Shown here: positions 1 to 11,128 of the stretch, one piece after another | How positions within the stretch are numbered: position 1 is the stretch's first letter | Layout: each line of letters opens with the position of its first letter | NCBI GenBank assembly: GCA_029532415.1 | Contig: JAQOTA010000054.1 | Location: 3,596,001-3,660,000 of the forward strand | Direction: 5' to 3' | DNA from: Marasmius tenuissimus | Taxonomy: Eukaryota > Basidiomycota > Agaricomycetes > Agaricales > Marasmiaceae | DNA: 64,000 bases | Translations under genes and position numbers: made by a program | Notes under the pieces: model-generated | Database searches by the model: none | The model's input: the letters and a program-made list of their open reading frames with translations, nothing else | Told to the model about the DNA's origin: nothing

Positions 1-2
1 GG

Positions 3-298
3 AAGGGTGTCCTCGGAGACTGGGACATGTCTACACCAGTCGACGCGCCTCGGCCTCAGCCTCGGATCCTCGTTGTAAGCCTTACCCTCAGCCCCCCCCT
101 CCCTCCCCACCCGAGCTAATCCAGTCCGATGGTACACAGGGAACCTATCGATTCGCATCCGCAAAGCTCCTATTAAACCCCACCAACGCGGTGATACCCA
201 CCCTCGCTGAGGACCTCGAATCATTCTACTACGTCCTCATGACGACAATGATGGTGACGATGAGGTTGCAGAGCCTACAATCAAGAGGCGTACGATAG
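3..298 (+). CDS. FunK1-type fungal protein kinase, C-terminal fragment at the window edge
   Basis: The reading frame from base 3 gives a GVLGDWD motif, the DFG-equivalent of FunK1 kinases. An intron follows at about 75-124 (GTAAGC to CAG). The next exon reads GTYRFASAKLL, then TLAEDLESFYYVL, the activation-segment and following signature of the FunK1 family, which is expanded in basidiomycetes. The frame reaches a stop at 296-298. The catalytic start of the domain lies outside the window. After the LESFYYVL motif I could not follow the expected downstream helices, so this may be a decayed copy or may continue through an intron I did not resolve. FunK1 kinases are presumed Ser/Thr kinases of unknown substrate. 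Family membership is recognised from motifs; integrity is uncertain. Confidence 0.65.
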   Translation, partial: GCPRRLGHVYTSRRASASASDPRCKPYPQPPPPSPPELIQSDGTQGTYRFASAKLLLNPTNAVIPTLAEDLESFYYVLMTTMMVTMRLQSLQSRGVR

Positions 299-687
299 TC
301 TGGTAGGAAGAGAACTTGGCCTTTGCTTGACGACGATAAGGGGAACAGACCACGACTAGTAGGACCATCGGGTGGCTAACAGAAGAGACCAAGTAGAGAG
401 CATTGTAATCGAAGTCGGATTGAATTGATTTTGCATCACTGTCCCGTCCAAGTTCCCATTCACTTGTAGACTGAGTTGAAAAAATGCAAGGATTGTTGCG
501 CGCAGAAATTGGAATAAACTGAGCTCGAAGGGTATGAGTACTTGATCATGAAGGCAGAGTCTGGGAAAGCCGCATCGCTCAGGGCAAAGATCAAATCAAT
601 TGGCAGTGTCCGGCTGTTGCCTGGAAATAGTTTACGTCACACCTGCCAACCCACCACCACCATAATCGCCTTGACACGACAGTGAGG
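299..687. other. intergenic, no gene seen
   Basis: About 390 bases with no convincing coding exon. It probably holds the end of the kinase-like fragment and the promoter of the receptor gene that starts at 688. Confidence 0.5.
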
Positions 688-2119
688 ATGCTCCTCAAGC
701 ACCCACCACTCAAATCCATCCTCCTTCTTGCATTATCTGCCGCGCTCGTCACAGCAGAAGAAAAGCCATGCACGATTCACTCTGGAGATGGCAAATACTA
801 CGACCTCAATCCGTTAAAGGCCAAGTGAGTACTATTCTCGTGGTGGGACATCCCTCCAACTCATTCTCGTCACCAGTAAAGACTACACCTTCGACACACC
901 AGGCGGACACAAATTTCACCTCAACGTTTGTCAACCTGTGAAGACGGAGCTTTGGGAACTGAGCGATCCGGAGATTGGGGGTTTCGTGAGGAGGGATCAT
1001 GGGGATTTCAGTGTTGGGTGCGTTCTCCAAGACTCTCTAGATTTTTCGTGATTTTTTTGTGGTGTCTGATTTCGTGTTTAGCCTATCGAATACGACTCTG
1101 TTGATGTCGGATGGTATACCCAAGTTACGTATGGGCAAAGGAAGCAAATGTACAGGGAGCGAGGTCAATCTGGCGGAGACGGTGATTGAGTTTATATGTG
1201 ATACGTCTGTGTTTGGGCAGGTAAGCCGTTCTCTTTGGGGTTGATAATTTACTAGGAATTCATTTGTGGGCTTCATTTGACAGGGCCAACCGAGGCTACG
1301 TGCTCAGCTACCGACGGAAGACGAACAAGCTTGTGGGTTTTTTATTGAGTGGAAGACGCATGTGAGTGACAGACTTGAATCTCAAGACGATTTCTTGTCT
1401 CAACGCCCTCTACCCAGTTCGCATGCCCAACAGGCGAACGATCTGGTCCATTTGGTTTCCTCGCATCACTGGTCGTGTTGTTGGTCGTGATTGTGATGAT
1501 ATACCTTCTTCTCGGCACGCTATACAATCGATACGTCCTCGAACTGAGAGGGTTCGACCAAGTTCCGAGGTTTTCGATCGAGGCGATGAAGTATCACGTC
1601 GGCCATGGGGTGGAAGCGTTCAGAGAGTGGATGACGACGAGAGGGTACGAAGGCGGTCAACGGAGCTTTAGTGGTGATTTTGGTGGTTCCAACAGAGGAT
1701 ATGAGAGAGTACCTGGTGGACTCGAAGGTGGATTTGGGAGACCGAGAAGGAGCGAGACGAATCCTGTTAGTCACCAGGCTGGCGTTGATGTTGGTGGAGG
1801 AGGCGGGGGAGGACTGGATGGAGGATTTGTTAGGCCCAATCCATCGTCTCCTCGACCACAACCACCACCTCCACCTCCTCCACAGGCGCAGGATACGAAT
1901 CCTGTCAGTCACCATTCGCAGTCTCAGGCGTCGCAACAAACGCATACCGAGCCAGAACAAGCACATCAACCTCCACCATCATCCAAGGCACAGGCACCCA
2001 CAGCTGCGACCCAGCCGCCGTTCGCTTTGGAAGACGATGACGACGACGATGAAGAAGAAGATTTGGCTGCCGCTGCTGGTAAACCCCAAACGCCTGGTGG
2101 AGGTGCCATTCGGTTGTAA
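688..2119 (+). CDS. Type I membrane protein with MRH (mannose-6-phosphate receptor-like) domain, Mrl1/ATG27-like
   Basis: Probable sorting receptor of the Golgi-endosome route. The ATG at 688 opens a hydrophobic signal peptide (LLLALSAALVTA), which fixes the start. Five exons are joined by introns at about 825-876, 1018-1081, 1221-1283 and 1362-1417. The lumenal part has the MRH pattern: CTIHSGDGKYYDL, CQPV, a GFVRR turn, KCTG, FICD and CGFFIEWKT, followed by FACPTG. One transmembrane helix (VVLLVVIVMIYLLLG) leads to a cytosolic segment YNRYVLELRGFDQVP, which resembles the juxtamembrane tail of animal cation-dependent mannose-6-phosphate receptors. The long tail is rich in Gly, Pro and Gln and has an acidic run of Asp/Glu, such as adaptor proteins often bind. 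Yeast Mrl1 and Atg27 are the nearest named relatives. The family is clear; ligand specificity is not shown. Confidence 0.85.
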
Positions 2120-2308
2120 GAGATTTGGATGGAGATGGGTCTTCTGTCACTTGTCGTTTGATAGTATGTAAGTTATTTTAGGCTGCAAAGGGGAGGATTC
2201 ATGTGTTCTTTGAGGAGTAAAATGGGTTCGGACTGTTCTGTTCTTACCGTGATACTGTAGTGAGATCAAGCGGTGCGTTGTATATTTCCAATCTGAAAAG
2301 CGGAGTAA

Positions 2309-2401
2309 GCCGCATTAGCACAATGGTAGTGCGTTGCTTTCCTATCGTCTTTGAAAAAGCTTCGGAGGCAAAGGTTGCGGGTTCGAGTCCCGTGTGTGGT
2401 T
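2309..2401 (+). tRNA. tRNA-Arg(CCT) with intron
   Basis: A cloverleaf can be drawn. The acceptor GCCGCAT pairs with GTGTGGT, the D arm is GCAC/GTGC, the anticodon stem is TTGCT/GGCAA with loop TTCCTA plus A, and the T arm is GCGGG-TTCGAGT-CCCGT. The anticodon is CCT. An intron of about 21 nt sits in the usual eukaryotic place, after the base 3' of the anticodon. The mature length is about 72 nt. A box (TAGCACAATGGTAG) and B box (GGTTCGAGTCC) are intact. Confidence 0.9.
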
Positions 2402-2800
2402 CTTTTTCCAGCCGAGGCAGCAGGTGGGGCCTGGGCCCACTTCGGCCTAAAGTCAAGGACCTATATATTCTTCTTCATAGGAATACCTCGTCCATTTCTC
2501 TTCTGACCATGAGCACATGGTCGACGTTGCACCTCAACACTCCGCCAAATTCTCCGCAAAACTTACTTAATTCCCACGTTAACGTTGACCACTACCTCCA
2601 CTGCACCACCACCATGACTTGATCGACGGCTCACCCACGTCCGTCACGCCCCGGTCGCCCTGGTCCCTGACCTTCACTCCAACCTTCTCAACGGGCCGTC
2701 TACTACCTACACAGACCGCATGGCCTCATCATGTGTACACGGCTACAATGTATAAGTTTGGACATGGAGAACCTTGAACAATTTCGCCCTCAACACCACA
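2402..2800. promoter_or_regulatory. Upstream region of the pectinesterase gene
   Basis: About 400 bases between the tRNA and the pectinesterase ATG. It is C-rich, with CTCC/CACC runs typical of fungal promoters. I see no ORF that looks real and no defined operator. Confidence 0.3.
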
Positions 2801-4452
2801 ATGCAGCTGCTTTCTGTCATCTCAAAACCCCACATCAAAAGCCTCGCCGTAGCTTTAGGACTCCTCCTCAGAGTGAACGCTCTATCTCCCAAGTTCCTCG
2901 CTTGTCAAGTACAAAAACCAGCCGGGACTTCACCGTTGGATGGGTGCCCTCCCGGTACGGTATTCGTCTCGCAGGACGGTCCGAATCCAAGTGTACAAGA
3001 AGCTATCGAAGCCCTGTGAGTCTTTCCCTTCTTCATGCCGAAGGTGAGAAGATCATTCAACCGCAAACGCCGCACGCGCCAGGCCAGAAGAGGGAGAAGC
3101 GATCATTCTCATCGCAGAGGGACAATACCTCGAAACCGTCAACGTCACAAGGAGAGCCCCACTCACACTACTGGTTCGTCTCCTCCTCCTCATTTTTTCT
3201 CTCCAACTCAAACTGTTCGTTCGTAGGGCCAGCTCCCCCCCGAACTCGCCAGTGCAGTCAACGAACCCTTCTTCGACCAAACCAACACCTCAACTCTCAG
3301 AAAAAACCTCGTCCAGATCTTCGACACCCGCTTCGTTCGACAAGGCATAGACGACGACGCAGACTCATCCGTCCTAACCGTCGCACCCAACAGAGCAGGC
3401 GCCCTCATCGGCGCAGGACCTACCGGTGCTCCTCTCCAGCCAGAATCCGGAAACGCAGATTTCAAAGCATACAACATCGATTTCGAGAATCGTGCGGTAT
3501 TTACCAGTTTCCCCCCCCCCCAAAAAAAAAAACAAAACAACCTCTTTTCAACTTTGTCACTTTTTTTTAGGCCAACTTTTCGATATCCCAAGCTTTAGCT
3601 ACGGATATATCCTACGCCAACGCTTCGTTCTACGGGTGCTCGTTCGCGAGTTATCAGGATACGTGGTACACGGGTTGTAACGGTAGCACGTACATGGTCG
3701 ATAGTGTAATCTACGGACAGACAGATTGTGAGTATATCTCTCTTCCAACTGTCTCCCCCTCCCAGCTCTCACACGCCAGACCACCCTCAGACCTCTTCGG
3801 ATTCGGTACAGCATACTTCCAAAACGTCGTCCTCGCGAATAGAGCGTGTGGAGGAGGAATCGTAGCGTGGAAGGGGACGAACGAGACAGACGCTCCGGGT
3901 AACAAATATGGCGCGTATATCAAGGATTCGAAGATTATACGGGTACGTGCCCGTTCGTCTCCCTAGGCTCCCTCTCCTCAACCGCTCCCTACCATTCATG
4001 TAGTCCCCAGATGCGAATGCCACGACAGATATCACGAAGAAGTGTTTCCTCGGTGAGCCTCCTCCTCCCGCCCGCCCTTCTCCAGAGCTCAGATCGTTCG
4101 TATCCTAGGTCGCCCATGGAACGATCTCGCCACGACCGTCTTCCTAAACACGTTCATGGAAGACGTCATCCAACCTACCGGATGGACGACGTTCTCTGGT
4201 CGACCGGAGATCTTGAATACGACTTTTTACGCCGAGTACAACTCTACAGGTGGGCAATGGCATTCGAGAAACCATCATCATCGTCATTATCATGCGCCTT
4301 ACGTGCGTGAAATAGGTCCCGGAGGCGACACTAGTCAGAGACTGCCCTTTGAACATATCTTGACGACGGAGGAAGAGGCGGAGGAGTTTACGGCGGAGAG
4401 AGTGTTTGGTGGGAGTTTACCGGAATGGGTGGATTCGAGTTATAACTTCTAA
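2801..4452 (+). CDS. Secreted pectinesterase (pectin methylesterase, carbohydrate esterase family 8)
   Basis: Removes methyl esters from homogalacturonan outside the cell. The ATG at 2801 gives a signal peptide with hydrophobic core LAVALGLLL; an in-frame ATG lies 27 nt upstream but adds nothing recognisable. About seven introns interrupt the gene. Exons show GTVFVSQDGPNPSVQEAI, then FYGCSFASYQDTWY (transition-state Gln and first catalytic Asp), GQTDLFGFGTAYFQN (second Asp, formed across an intron at about 3728), CFLGRPWNDL (catalytic Arg) and FNTFMEDVI-like blocks. A C-terminal GPGGDTSQRLPF segment follows the last intron (about 4247-4316). The stop is at 4450-4452. All expected catalytic residues are present. 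A broken copy of its 3' half lies 2.5-5 kb downstream. The neighbouring tRNA genes are unrelated in function. Confidence 0.9.
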
Positions 4453-4553
4453 CTTCTGAGTTCTGGTGGGGGGGGGGCATGTACGTATACGTAGCACAAG
4501 CAAAAAGGAGACACAGAAAAAAAAAGGGAAACTGGTACAACATGACAACAGAG

Positions 4554-4662
4554 CGACGCCAGCAGGATTTGAACCTGCGCCCTCAAAGAGGAACAGATTA
4601 TCTATTCGATGGATTTTCTTTCCAATTCTAATCTGTCGCCGTAACCACTTGGCTATAGCGCC
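4554..4662 (-). tRNA. tRNA-Ser(AGA) with intron, copy 1
   Basis: Read on the minus strand: acceptor GGCGCTA, D arm GCCAAGTGGTTACGGC, anticodon stem ACAGA/TCTGT with loop TTAGAA plus A, and anticodon AGA. The long variable arm (TCCTCTTTGAGG) is diagnostic of a serine tRNA. The T-loop is TTCAAAT where the other two copies have TTCGAAT. The intron is about 27 nt and unlike those of the other copies in the window. Confidence 0.88.
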
Positions 4663-4816
4663 CTGATTGCGGAATCAAGTATTATAATCAAGCGGGGGGC
4701 AGGAAATCGGAGTAGGCAACTCATCCAACTCTGCAGAAGCGAAGCTCTGGCCCACCCTGCAGAGTCGAAGTCGTTGGACAGGCTCATGATTAGCTGAATC
4801 AATGATGCCATGGTTT

Positions 4817-5655
4817 ATGGGTGTCCAAATGGGAAAATATTAATTTTCCCCCCGCGAAGTACTTTTCCCTTCCCCCCCCCCCCATTATCCCCCACAATTT
4901 TATGTGTTTCCGCGGGGGATTTCTGGTCACAGGTGCGCCTCACAAGCCAGGCTCAGTGATCTAAGCTGAAGTAAGTATCATGCTACTCTTTTGTACCTAA
5001 TAGGACTAGGTACGTCCAATGATAAGCTGTTCTGACACTCTTACAGTGACATTCACCCATCTATCATCTTGAGTGTCAGAATCTCTGTCTCATTTAGGTG
5101 CTCAAATTTAAACAGCAACTGGGCCAATGCTTGAACATTGTAGATGGAATATACTGAGTTCTGGAGGATTTTGGCCTGGAATGCAACAACATTTGTGTTT
5201 CTGTAAATAGTTATGCATCCTGATTCCTCCCGAGTCCTCAACATGTTGATATGTGCAATGACGTGTAATTTCTGTGGTGGTGAAGGTAGCATTAAGGGAG
5301 TTACATCACTCAGAAAGGCTAGAGAATCTTTAAATGTCACTTGAATAATCCCTATCGATCTCTTGAACACTCAGTATACCTAGATCACTATGCCTAAGCA
5401 CTCATAGGTGCCTATATTAAATACTAGGAGTGCAGGGGAGTCGGAACAGCTTAGAATTGTTAGATATTGGATGTACATAGTCCTATAAGAGTAGCATGAT
5501 ACTTACTTCAGCTTAGATCACTGAGCCTGGCTTGTGAGACACACTTGTGACCAGAAATTCCCCGCGGAAACACATAAAACTGTGGGGGATAACGGGGGGG
5601 AAGGGAAAAGTACTTCGCGGGGGGGAAATTAATATTTTCCTATTTGGACACTCAT
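4817..5655. mobile_element. Long-terminal-inverted-repeat element of 839 bp (foldback/MITE type)
   Basis: The left arm (4817 to about 5019) and right arm (about 5468-5655) are inverted copies about 190-200 bases long. Both contain the same landmarks: GTGTCCAAAT, AATATTAAT, GAAGTACTTTTCCCTT, a C-run, CCGCGG, AGGCTCAGTGATCTAAGC and AGTATCATGCTACTCTT. The flanks CATGGTTT (4809-4816) and CATGGTTC (5656-5663) look like a 7-8 bp target duplication with one mismatch. The centre (about 450 bases) holds a 105-codon minus-strand frame at 5053-5370 without any recognised domain, and I do not call it a gene. No transposase is present, so the element is non-autonomous. Confidence 0.8.
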
Positions 5656-5663
5656 CATGGTTC

Positions 5664-7014
5664 GCCATATTGTGGGTCCTTAAGGCCTTATTCGTCGGAG
5701 TGTAAGCCGGGGCGGTAGGAGTCAAGTACTTCGGGAACGAGGGGGCTATCGGGATCAAGTCATAATCCGAGAATCAGATAAGAGCAATTGGCTTCTGTGG
5801 TGGAAGGTCTGCAGTAAGTTGTGAGTTGGAAAAATGCTGCTGGAATCATTACACGGGTATCGAACAGAATTACATACAACAAATCTTCTCTATCGACACC
5901 TAGTCTCCCCTAGGCAGACTCTATATCAGCTCGCACGCTCGCGGGTGATATAAGAGTCTGCTTCAAAACGCGGTCCCTTACCCGTACCTCCCTTGAGGGT
6001 CTCCCAGTTTTCCGTATATAGTAAAAAGATAAGTCATGTGACATAAATTTTCAGCGTGGGACTCGATGGGCCCCTGGGCAATGGCTCAAGCGCTCACGAC
6101 TTGGCGTGCATTTCTGCCTTTTTAACCGCTCATTTGTCCCTCCTTGAACTGGGCATAGATATTGCTTCCGTGATGAGACTTCATTCTCTGAGCTTCGCTC
6201 TGAAGACCTTCCAAATACTCTCATCTCCTCACTCCTTACACCATCGTGTTTGATTGTGCCACCGTCAACCTGTCGTTATGAGAGCTCAAGGGAACCAGTT
6301 ACTGGCCATTTCAGAGAAGAATAAGTTTCTCTTCCAGTAAATTTAGGCAAATCTAGTACGGGGAGGTGGCCTTTCCTCCTTGAAACGCGTGAGGACATCA
6401 GACGCGTCGGCGGCTTATCGTTATCTCTTGATAATCGAGCCACACGTGAAGCGCATGTGACATATTTTCAAGGTACGGCTAGAGGGTGCGAATTTGACGC
6501 AGACTAATCGACACCGCCTCCCCACGGCTTGCCACGACTTTCTCTCTACATTCAGACATTCGATGTCTCGATATCGTGCGCGGAATCAGGGCTGCTACGG
6601 TCTGTTCCCGTTTTCTGAAAAGCGGGTTAGTGAGGCAAGGAGCTTAGAGTATCTTCCTCACTTACTACCGGATCCATCGGGTAGCTACCATTCCAATCAG
6701 TGGTCTCCTCAACTCTGACCTCTGCTGGGCGTTGATTGGTCTCGGGTGGTCGCGTTCGGAGTACCGCGCTATTGACGCTAATTAAACCACTCGGCGAGTC
6801 GTTGGTCTGCAAGCGTCCACGAGAATTATTGATCTGGATCCGACTATTGAACGCCACGAGCAACGAGTTGGAGTAGAGCTTGGCAAGAACAATATCGGGG
6901 GCCATGTGGTAGCTTCTCTCGGGAATGACAACAAACAGGATGAGGTGCAACGTCGTGAAGATAGCTGTATGGAGGGCAGTACTTGGTTTTTGATACAATA
7001 ATCGAGGACTGAAA
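5664..7014. other. Gene-free interval with one hairpin
   Basis: No convincing exon is seen. At 5914-5961 a hairpin has 15-16 nt arms (GCAGACTCTATATCA and its complement with one extra base) around a GC-rich loop. The rest may include decayed transposon sequence, but no repeat partner was found in the window. Confidence 0.4.
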
Positions 7015-7467
7015 GAAAACGAGACGTACGCTCCGGGTAACAAGTATGGCGCGTATATCAAGGATTCAAATATTCAAAGGTCATACGGGTATGTGTCGTT
7101 CGTCTCCCAGGCTCGAGCTCAACCGCCCCCCCCCCTACCATTTTAGTCCCCGGATGCGAGTCCGACCGAATGCTACGACGGATATCACGAAGAAGTGTTT
7201 CCTCGGTAAGCCTTCTTTTCATTGTACACCCCTGGCCTCTATCGATCGACGTTGTAGGCCGGCCATGGAACAATCTCGCTACGACCGTCTTCCTAAACAC
7301 GTTCATGGAAGATGTTCATGGAAGATGAAGTTATCCAACCTGCTGGTTGGACGACGTTTTCTGGTCGACGGGAGATCTTGAATACAACCTTTTACGCCGA
7401 ATTTAACTCTGCAGTTGAGCATTCATCATGCGCCTTTTTTCTTGTAATAAAGCGATACGTGAATATA

Positions 7468-9213
7468 CAGTCAATTGGCCGTCCTTGAGACACAAGATGG
7501 AATTTTGTGTCCCATAGTCGAACAACACAAAATTTCACATGCCAATACTGACCTATTTCAATCAATTCGGATGTCACGCGTCACACGCCCCCCAGTATCC
7601 GAAATTTTTTCGGATGGTCACTAGGTCACAGGGGGGTCATCCGAAATGTTCCCAAATGTGACATAATTTCGGGCGGCCCAAAAGGCCAAGAAATCGGACT
7701 TTCTGCCATTTTTTGGCCTGAATCTGGTGCATTCTGCAAATTTTGACTGGTGGCGACTCTCAGCCGCCGTGATTCTCCCTCAGCCTGCCCCATCCCTTAT
7801 TGTTCCATACGAAATTTCCACCGGTGTCACCGGTCACCGACCTGCCATCCGAATTCATGCCAGAAAATTTTTCGGTCACACGGGAAACCCCATCCGAATT
7901 GATTGAAATAGGTCAGTATTTTCCCCCTCAATGCTAGACATACAACCTGCTAGTACACCACATCCGAATACTAACCGTGCGGTGAAGTAGTGGAAAATAA
8001 ATAAAATCCTGAGAGGAGTCGGATGTCACGCCATTGGACTCCTTGAGACAGTGTTAGGATCGTGCGGATCGGATAGGGATAAGATAAGATATGGGATTTT
8101 ATATGCTGTCGGATAGATGGATAGGAAAGAGATAAGATGAAGGAGTGTGGGAGCAACGGATCTAGAGCAGACAGTAGCTGAAGGTTTCGCCAACAGCACC
8201 ATGAACTGAGCTGTCCTTCTACTAGACTAAGAGGACAAGTTGCAAGAGAGAAGGAAAGACATGATAGAGAAGTATCTTGGTTGATCCTGGTTGATTCTGG
8301 TTGATTTCGAGTCTTCTGATACAGGATAGAAGTATAGAGCTTATATAGGGTTATAGTAAATGAATGAATCATAAGTGAGTCAAGTGCAGAAAAGGTTGAT
8401 GTATCATATGGAAGTCAAACACGGGGAGGAATGTACCGGAAAGGAAATGAACCGGAAATGAATATGTGCATGATGGAATGAAGGTATGAATAGAATAAGT
8501 GAGCGTGGGAATATCTCGGAAGTCGGAGATAAGTAAGTCAGAACAAATCAGAATAAGATGGAAAGAGTCCCGGAAGCGGAGGCGAAAGTGGCAGAGGTTC
8601 CAGGGATAGACTTGGTGTGAGAGACTGAACCACGGAAGTGAAGGTTGAGTGCCGGGGATGGAATAGTGTTGGAATGGACTTGAATAAAAGCCAGGAAATA
8701 CCCGGGATAGGTCCAGAAGTGATGTGACCAGCCAAGTGTGACGTGACTAGGTGAGATAGACCAGGGTAAGATGCATGGATGTAACAGACAGATGTGACAC
8801 TGTCTCATTTGGCGCGTCCAAATGTGTGCGCGTGTCACGCTTTGAGACATCAAATCTGGTAAATGATTTTTGTGGTTGCTCTAGCCTACTGCATGCCCTC
8901 GGAAAGTGGATTATATTTGTGATATAGACCCAAACTATGATGCCAGAGAGACCTTTGGGCCCAGCACATTCATGAGAGGCCAGGGAAGCCAATCCGAGAA
9001 TTTTGCATGTCTCAGAGTCAAAACATATGTTTCCTTCACTGAGTGTCATTGACGTGTCGGGTATACCTATAAAATTGCTGGCATACTCTCTGAACATGTT
9101 TTCATAATTTAGAGCCTTACTGTACACAAGACTGAGGTAGGATCAGGCGGTAGAAGCGATATATAGGCTGTGTCTCAAGGAGTCCAACTGTCTCAAGGAA
9201 GGCCAATTGACTG
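7468..9213. mobile_element. TA-flanked Tc1/mariner-type element, decayed
   Basis: The left end CAGTCAATTGGCC (7468) and the right end GGCCAATTGACTG (to 9213) form an inverted repeat continuing into TCCTTGAGACA. Both ends are flanked by TA (7466-7467 and 9214-9215), the Tc1/mariner target signature. A subterminal block TTGGACTCCTTGAGACA (8034-8050) is repeated inverted at 9171-9187. This suggests that the left end was pushed apart by about 540 bases of later insertion, including the nested element at 7546-7919. Interior minus-strand frames (7971-8372, 8538-9127) show no DDE transposase motifs. The host site is the last-intron acceptor of the pectinesterase copy. Confidence 0.78.
7546..7919. 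mobile_element. Nested MITE, about 374 bp, TA-flanked
   Basis: A 30-bp perfect inverted repeat occupies 7544-7573 and 7891-7920 (key part CTATTTCAATCAATTCGGAT). Counting TA as the duplicated target leaves CTGACC...GGTCAG ends. It lies inside the larger element 7468-9213. No coding capacity. Confidence 0.72.
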
Positions 9214-9360
9214 TACAGGTCCTGGAGGGGATACTAGTCAGAGACTCCCCTTTGAGCATATCTTGACGACGGAGGAGGCAGCGGAGTTTACAGTGGAGAG
9301 AGAGTTTGGCGGGAGTTTACTGAAATGGGTGGATTCGAGTTATAATTTTCAAGTTCTGGT

Positions 9361-9884
9361 GGTGTTGGAAAGTCGGTCGCTCAGTCAGTAAGAACAATTC
9401 ATTGTTCGATTGTCCAATGTCGCAGCGCTATCAATACTGGAACTTGACTCACCCACGCCCTCATATCGAATTTGAAGGCCTCAGAAATTGAGATTTGTAG
9501 TAGAGCAAACGGTATAGCACGAGTACAGCTAGGTTATATGTAGTGACGGTGAATTCGATGAACGTGTCAAGCCTGTGCAAAAATGCTTTGGACGCGTGGT
9601 AGGCGCCCCTCCTCGTTTCCTGCACATGTTGATACAGCTTTGAACTCATACTCTGCGGACTCATGAAGATTCTTTTTGGTCCTATAGACACTAAAACATA
9701 TTTCGCGTGCCAAATGTGAGATGATGTTGGTTACATTTGTTTATATCCCGCGTCTTCTTCGACGTGATCTATTGCTTAGCTGAACTACAGATGCCGGTGA
9801 GGAACGAACCGGCATCATGGTTCCAACCGAGCGAAGGCTGATGACTCAGCATTCACTCTTTCCTCGCGACTTCCACCTATCGCC
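9361..9884. other. Gene-free interval
   Basis: About 520 bases between the pseudogene and the foldback MITE. Nothing recognisable was found. Confidence 0.35.
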
Positions 9885-10496
9885 CAGGCTCCTAAACCAG
9901 CCGTCGAATGGTGAGTTCAATACAAGGATTTGGGTCACACAGAGAAGGAATGGGGAGGTGTCATATGATCTTTTGATGGACCAATCAGATAACGTAGAGT
10001 GGGGGATGGAACTCACCATAGGACGGCTGGCGGAATGTAACCGGCAGGTCTGTGCCGAACTGATGGTGATCACGATTCTTGAGTCAATGACGTCGGGCTC
10101 GTCGTGTCGCGCAGTGAGACCTTGTGCACGTAGAAATGATCGAAAATGAAATTTTTTATTGCAAAGCTTGACACAACCCCATCCCCTTTGACATTCCTCT
10201 GAGCACACCACAACTGCATCAAATCCTTCACTTTATTTACGGGTTGGGCTCAAATGCCCTCGAATTTGTTCGTCGAGGATGCATGTGGGACGATGACGCA
10301 TTCATGGTGCTATTTGAACTCCGCCGGGAAGTGCCGGTTACATTCCGCCAGCCGTCCTATGGTGAGTTTTTCCCCCACTCTACTGAATCTGATTGGTCCA
10401 TCAAAATATTCATAATCAGTACCTGCATCCCTCTCCCTGAGTCCCTCAGAATAAAACTTGCGAAACTCACCATTCAACGGCTGGTTTAGGAGCCTG
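9885..10496. mobile_element. Foldback MITE, 612 bp, with 9-bp target duplication
   Basis: The inverted arms are about 165 bases each (9885-10049 and 10331-10496), starting CAGGCTCCTAAACCAGCCG and ending with its complement. The direct repeat CCTATCGCC flanks it exactly at 9876-9884 and 10497-10505. Long arms plus a 9-bp duplication are characteristic of Mutator-like elements; no transposase is encoded. The perfect target repeat suggests a fairly recent insertion. Confidence 0.85.
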
Positions 10497-10505
10497 CCTA
10501 TCGCC

Positions 10506-11128
10506 TAAATATGTACATATCTGTCACGTATCAGATCCAAAGCCCTTGACATATCAAGGCCTGAGATGACGACGATCGTTGAGGTCAGAAGGAGCAGCGG
10601 AAGGTTCCCGCCCACCCAGGCGGCGTGACCCTTCCCGCGACCCGGTCGAGCTTCGCTCGCCCCAGCCCAACCTTTAGCTCCTCTCTGTCCCCAGCAGTTG
10701 TCCTCACCGAGACGAGGTTGGAAGAAGCTCTCAGGCTGACAGTGACATCATCGCTTGAAAATTCTGATCAACAGCACACGTCAGTGGCAATGCCTCAAGG
10801 GAGCCGATTGGTTCGGACACTGCTCCGAGTTGTTTGGTATGTGGCACGTGGATGACAGTCGGCAGTGCACCGCTCATTGTCCGAGCCAGACCAGCAATCC
10901 TGAACAGCACTCATCTCCTCACCCGATCATTCTCCGCATTCCTTCGCCCTCGAGTCCTTCGCTCATCAGGTCGGGATCCGGCTCAATTCGATACATCTGT
11001 GTAGTGTAGATATGGAAGGGAACGCGGATGGGAAAGGGGAGACTGTCGGACACTTCACCGACTCCTACGTGAACAGGGCGTACACAACGATTTCAAATAG
11101 TGAGAGCCACGTTGAATCGTCCTAACCC
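10506..11128. other. Upstream region of the first NACHT gene
   Basis: About 620 bases. I looked here for a 5' exon encoding the Gly/Asn-rich leader present in the third receptor and found none. Otherwise nothing recognisable. Confidence 0.35.

Larger units (their letters stand above)
7015..9360 (+). pseudogene. Truncated duplicate of the pectinesterase 3' half, split by a transposon
   Basis: Bases 7015-7430 match the parent gene from about 3890 to 4275 (TYAPGNKYGAYIKDS, CFLGKP, ATTVFLNTFMED, AEFNS). Bases 9214-9357 match the last exon (GGDTSQRLPFEHILTTEE, EREFGGSLLKWVDSSYNF). The 5' half is absent, the reading frame is broken by small duplications (GTTCATGGAAGAT repeated near 7300) and the stop codon has been lost (TAA to CAA at about 9352). 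A 1746-bp element sits at the acceptor end of the last intron. The gene is not expressible as an esterase. Confidence 0.85.

Noticed and set aside
5053..5370. 105-codon frame inside the 839-bp element
   Set aside because: No transposase or other motif; a frame of this size can stay open by chance in AT-rich sequence.
7971..9127. Minus-strand frames inside the TA-flanked element as a transposase
   Set aside because: No DDE/D catalytic pattern, helix-turn-helix or CENP-B-like segment could be read in any of them.
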